DNA from: Tissierella_B sp964485455
GTDB taxonomy: Bacteria > Bacillota > Clostridia > Tissierellales > Tissierellaceae
NCBI GenBank assembly: GCA_964485455.1
Contig: CAZAJU010000098.1
Coordinates: 1-7,058, forward strand
Direction of reading: 5' to 3'
DNA length: 7,058 nt
Below the pieces are notes generated by a model. That model made no database searches and had not been told where the DNA came from. It saw only the letters and a program-made list of their open reading frames with translations. This document shows positions 6,374 to 7,058 of this stretch, piece after piece. Numbering within the stretch: position 1 is the stretch's first letter; each line of letters starts with the position of its first letter. Position numbers and translations under genes: made by a program.

Positions 6374-7045
6374 TTAAATTAAATTTTCCAAATCCATTTT
6401 CTCATATTCATCATAATTAAAAATCTTACAGAAATAATTTACTACATCATCAGCTAATTCATTGAAATCTGCCTTTTGACCTATAAGTTTTTCAATAGAT
6501 ACTACACCTTTATTCTGTATTCCGCAAGGAACGATTAAGTCAAAATGGGATAAGTTTGTATTAACATTAAATGCAAAACCATGCATAGTAACTCCATGCT
6601 TTACTGAAAGTCCAATAGCTGTAATCTTCTTGTCATCTATCCATGTACCCTTATGTTCATCTATTCTTCCAGCAGTTATATTATATTTTTCATCTAATAA
6701 TCTTATAAAAAGCTCTTCTAAACTATCAACGAATTGCTTTACACCCATTCCTAAAGATCTTAAATCCACTATAGGATAACCTACTATTTGACCTTCTCCA
6801 TGATATGTAACATCTCCACCTCTTGTGGCTTTTACCAATTGAATCCCTAAGGAATTTAAATATTCTTCAGAAACCATTATATTGCTATCATCCTTATTTC
6901 TACCCATGGTAATTACCGCGGGATGCTCTACTATTATTAAAGTATCCTCTATTTCCTTATTCTGTCTCTTCTCTAGTAGATCATATTGTATTTGAAGAGC
7001 CTTATTATACTCACACTTTCCTAAATTCAATACGTTCAACTTCAT
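6374..7045 (-). CDS. lipB: Octanoyl-[acyl carrier protein]:protein octanoyltransferase
   Basis: LipB transfers octanoate from acyl carrier protein to lysines of lipoyl domains such as those of 2-oxoacid dehydrogenases or glycine cleavage H protein. LipA then inserts sulfur. The 223-residue product is normal length. The signature RGGDVTYHGEGQ is at 75-86, the catalytic lysine is Lys140 in KKITAIGL, HGFAFNV is at 155-161, and the catalytic cysteine is Cys174 in VPCGI. The family usually reads YHGPGQ; here the proline is glutamate, outside the catalytic pair. ATG 7051 and ATG 7045 are both in frame. AGGGG is 2 bases from the first and 8 from the second, and family members typically start close to the LGxxxY segment, so I chose 7045. 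The upstream region lies outside the window, so promoter and operon partners, for example lipA, are unknown. Confidence 0.95.
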   Translation of the reverse strand: MKLNVLNLGKCEYNKALQIQYDLLEKRQNKEIEDTLIIVEHPAVITMGRNKDDSNIMVSEEYLNSLGIQLVKATRGGDVTYHGEGQIVGYPIVDLRSLGMGVKQFVDSLEELFIRLLDEKYNITAGRIDEHKGTWIDDKKITAIGLSVKHGVTMHGFAFNVNTNLSHFDLIVPCGIQNKGVVSIEKLIGQKADFNELADDVVNYFCKIFNYDEYEKMDLENLI

Positions 7046-7053
7046 AGCCATAA

Positions 7054-7058
7054 CCCCT
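7054..7058 (-). promoter_or_regulatory. Ribosome binding site deciding the lipB start
   Basis: On the - strand AGGGG is followed by TTATGGCTATG. It is only 2 bases from the first ATG (7051) but 8 from the second (7045), which favours the second. The site touches the window edge, so a stronger site further upstream cannot be ruled out. Confidence 0.55.

Noticed and set aside
1..7058. Mobile element, prophage, CRISPR or defence island
   Set aside because: No transposase, integrase, long terminal repeats, spacer-repeat array or known defence domains are seen. Gene content is housekeeping plus one signalling unit.

Overview
This AT-rich window looks like chromosomal DNA of a low-GC Gram-positive bacterium, most likely a clostridium or related anaerobe (Firmicutes). 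The evidence is strong purine-rich Shine-Dalgarno sites (GAGGTGA, GGAGG, GGAGAG), a TTG start codon, U-tailed intrinsic terminators and A/T-ending codons. The species cannot be named from the sequence. Every gene is intact or, for lipB, complete up to the window edge. No transposase, integrase, tRNA, rRNA or CRISPR array is visible.

Layout. On the + strand, 23-1558 is guaA (GMP synthase). It ends at a perfect 16-bp hairpin that also faces the convergent recQ. All other genes lie on the - strand, in three apparent transcription units. Read in transcription order these are: (i) lipB (octanoyltransferase), entering from the right edge and closed by a strong terminator at 6328-6364; (ii) a single-domain receiver protein (6050-5655) followed 30 bases later by a soluble two-PAS histidine kinase (5624-4122), closed by a long hairpin at 3948-4003; (iii) a DUF4180 protein (3843-3478) followed 28 bases later by recQ (3449-1629), closed by the hairpin shared with guaA.

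How the genes relate. guaA, recQ and lipB are housekeeping functions: purine synthesis, recombination and repair, and lipoate synthesis. They share no visible pathway. The two-gene signalling unit is the most distinctive part. The kinase has no membrane segment, and its partner has no DNA-binding or enzymatic output domain, so the phosphoryl group must go to a further protein or control something by protein contact. The leader of this unit contains two tandem 10-bp repeats, each one mismatch from the Spo0A-box consensus TTTGTCRAA and overlapping a candidate promoter. A link to sporulation or stationary-phase control is therefore possible but unproven.

I found no clear new biological system. 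The best leads are the receiver-kinase pair with its repeat-bearing leader, and the tight coupling of a DUF4180 gene to recQ.
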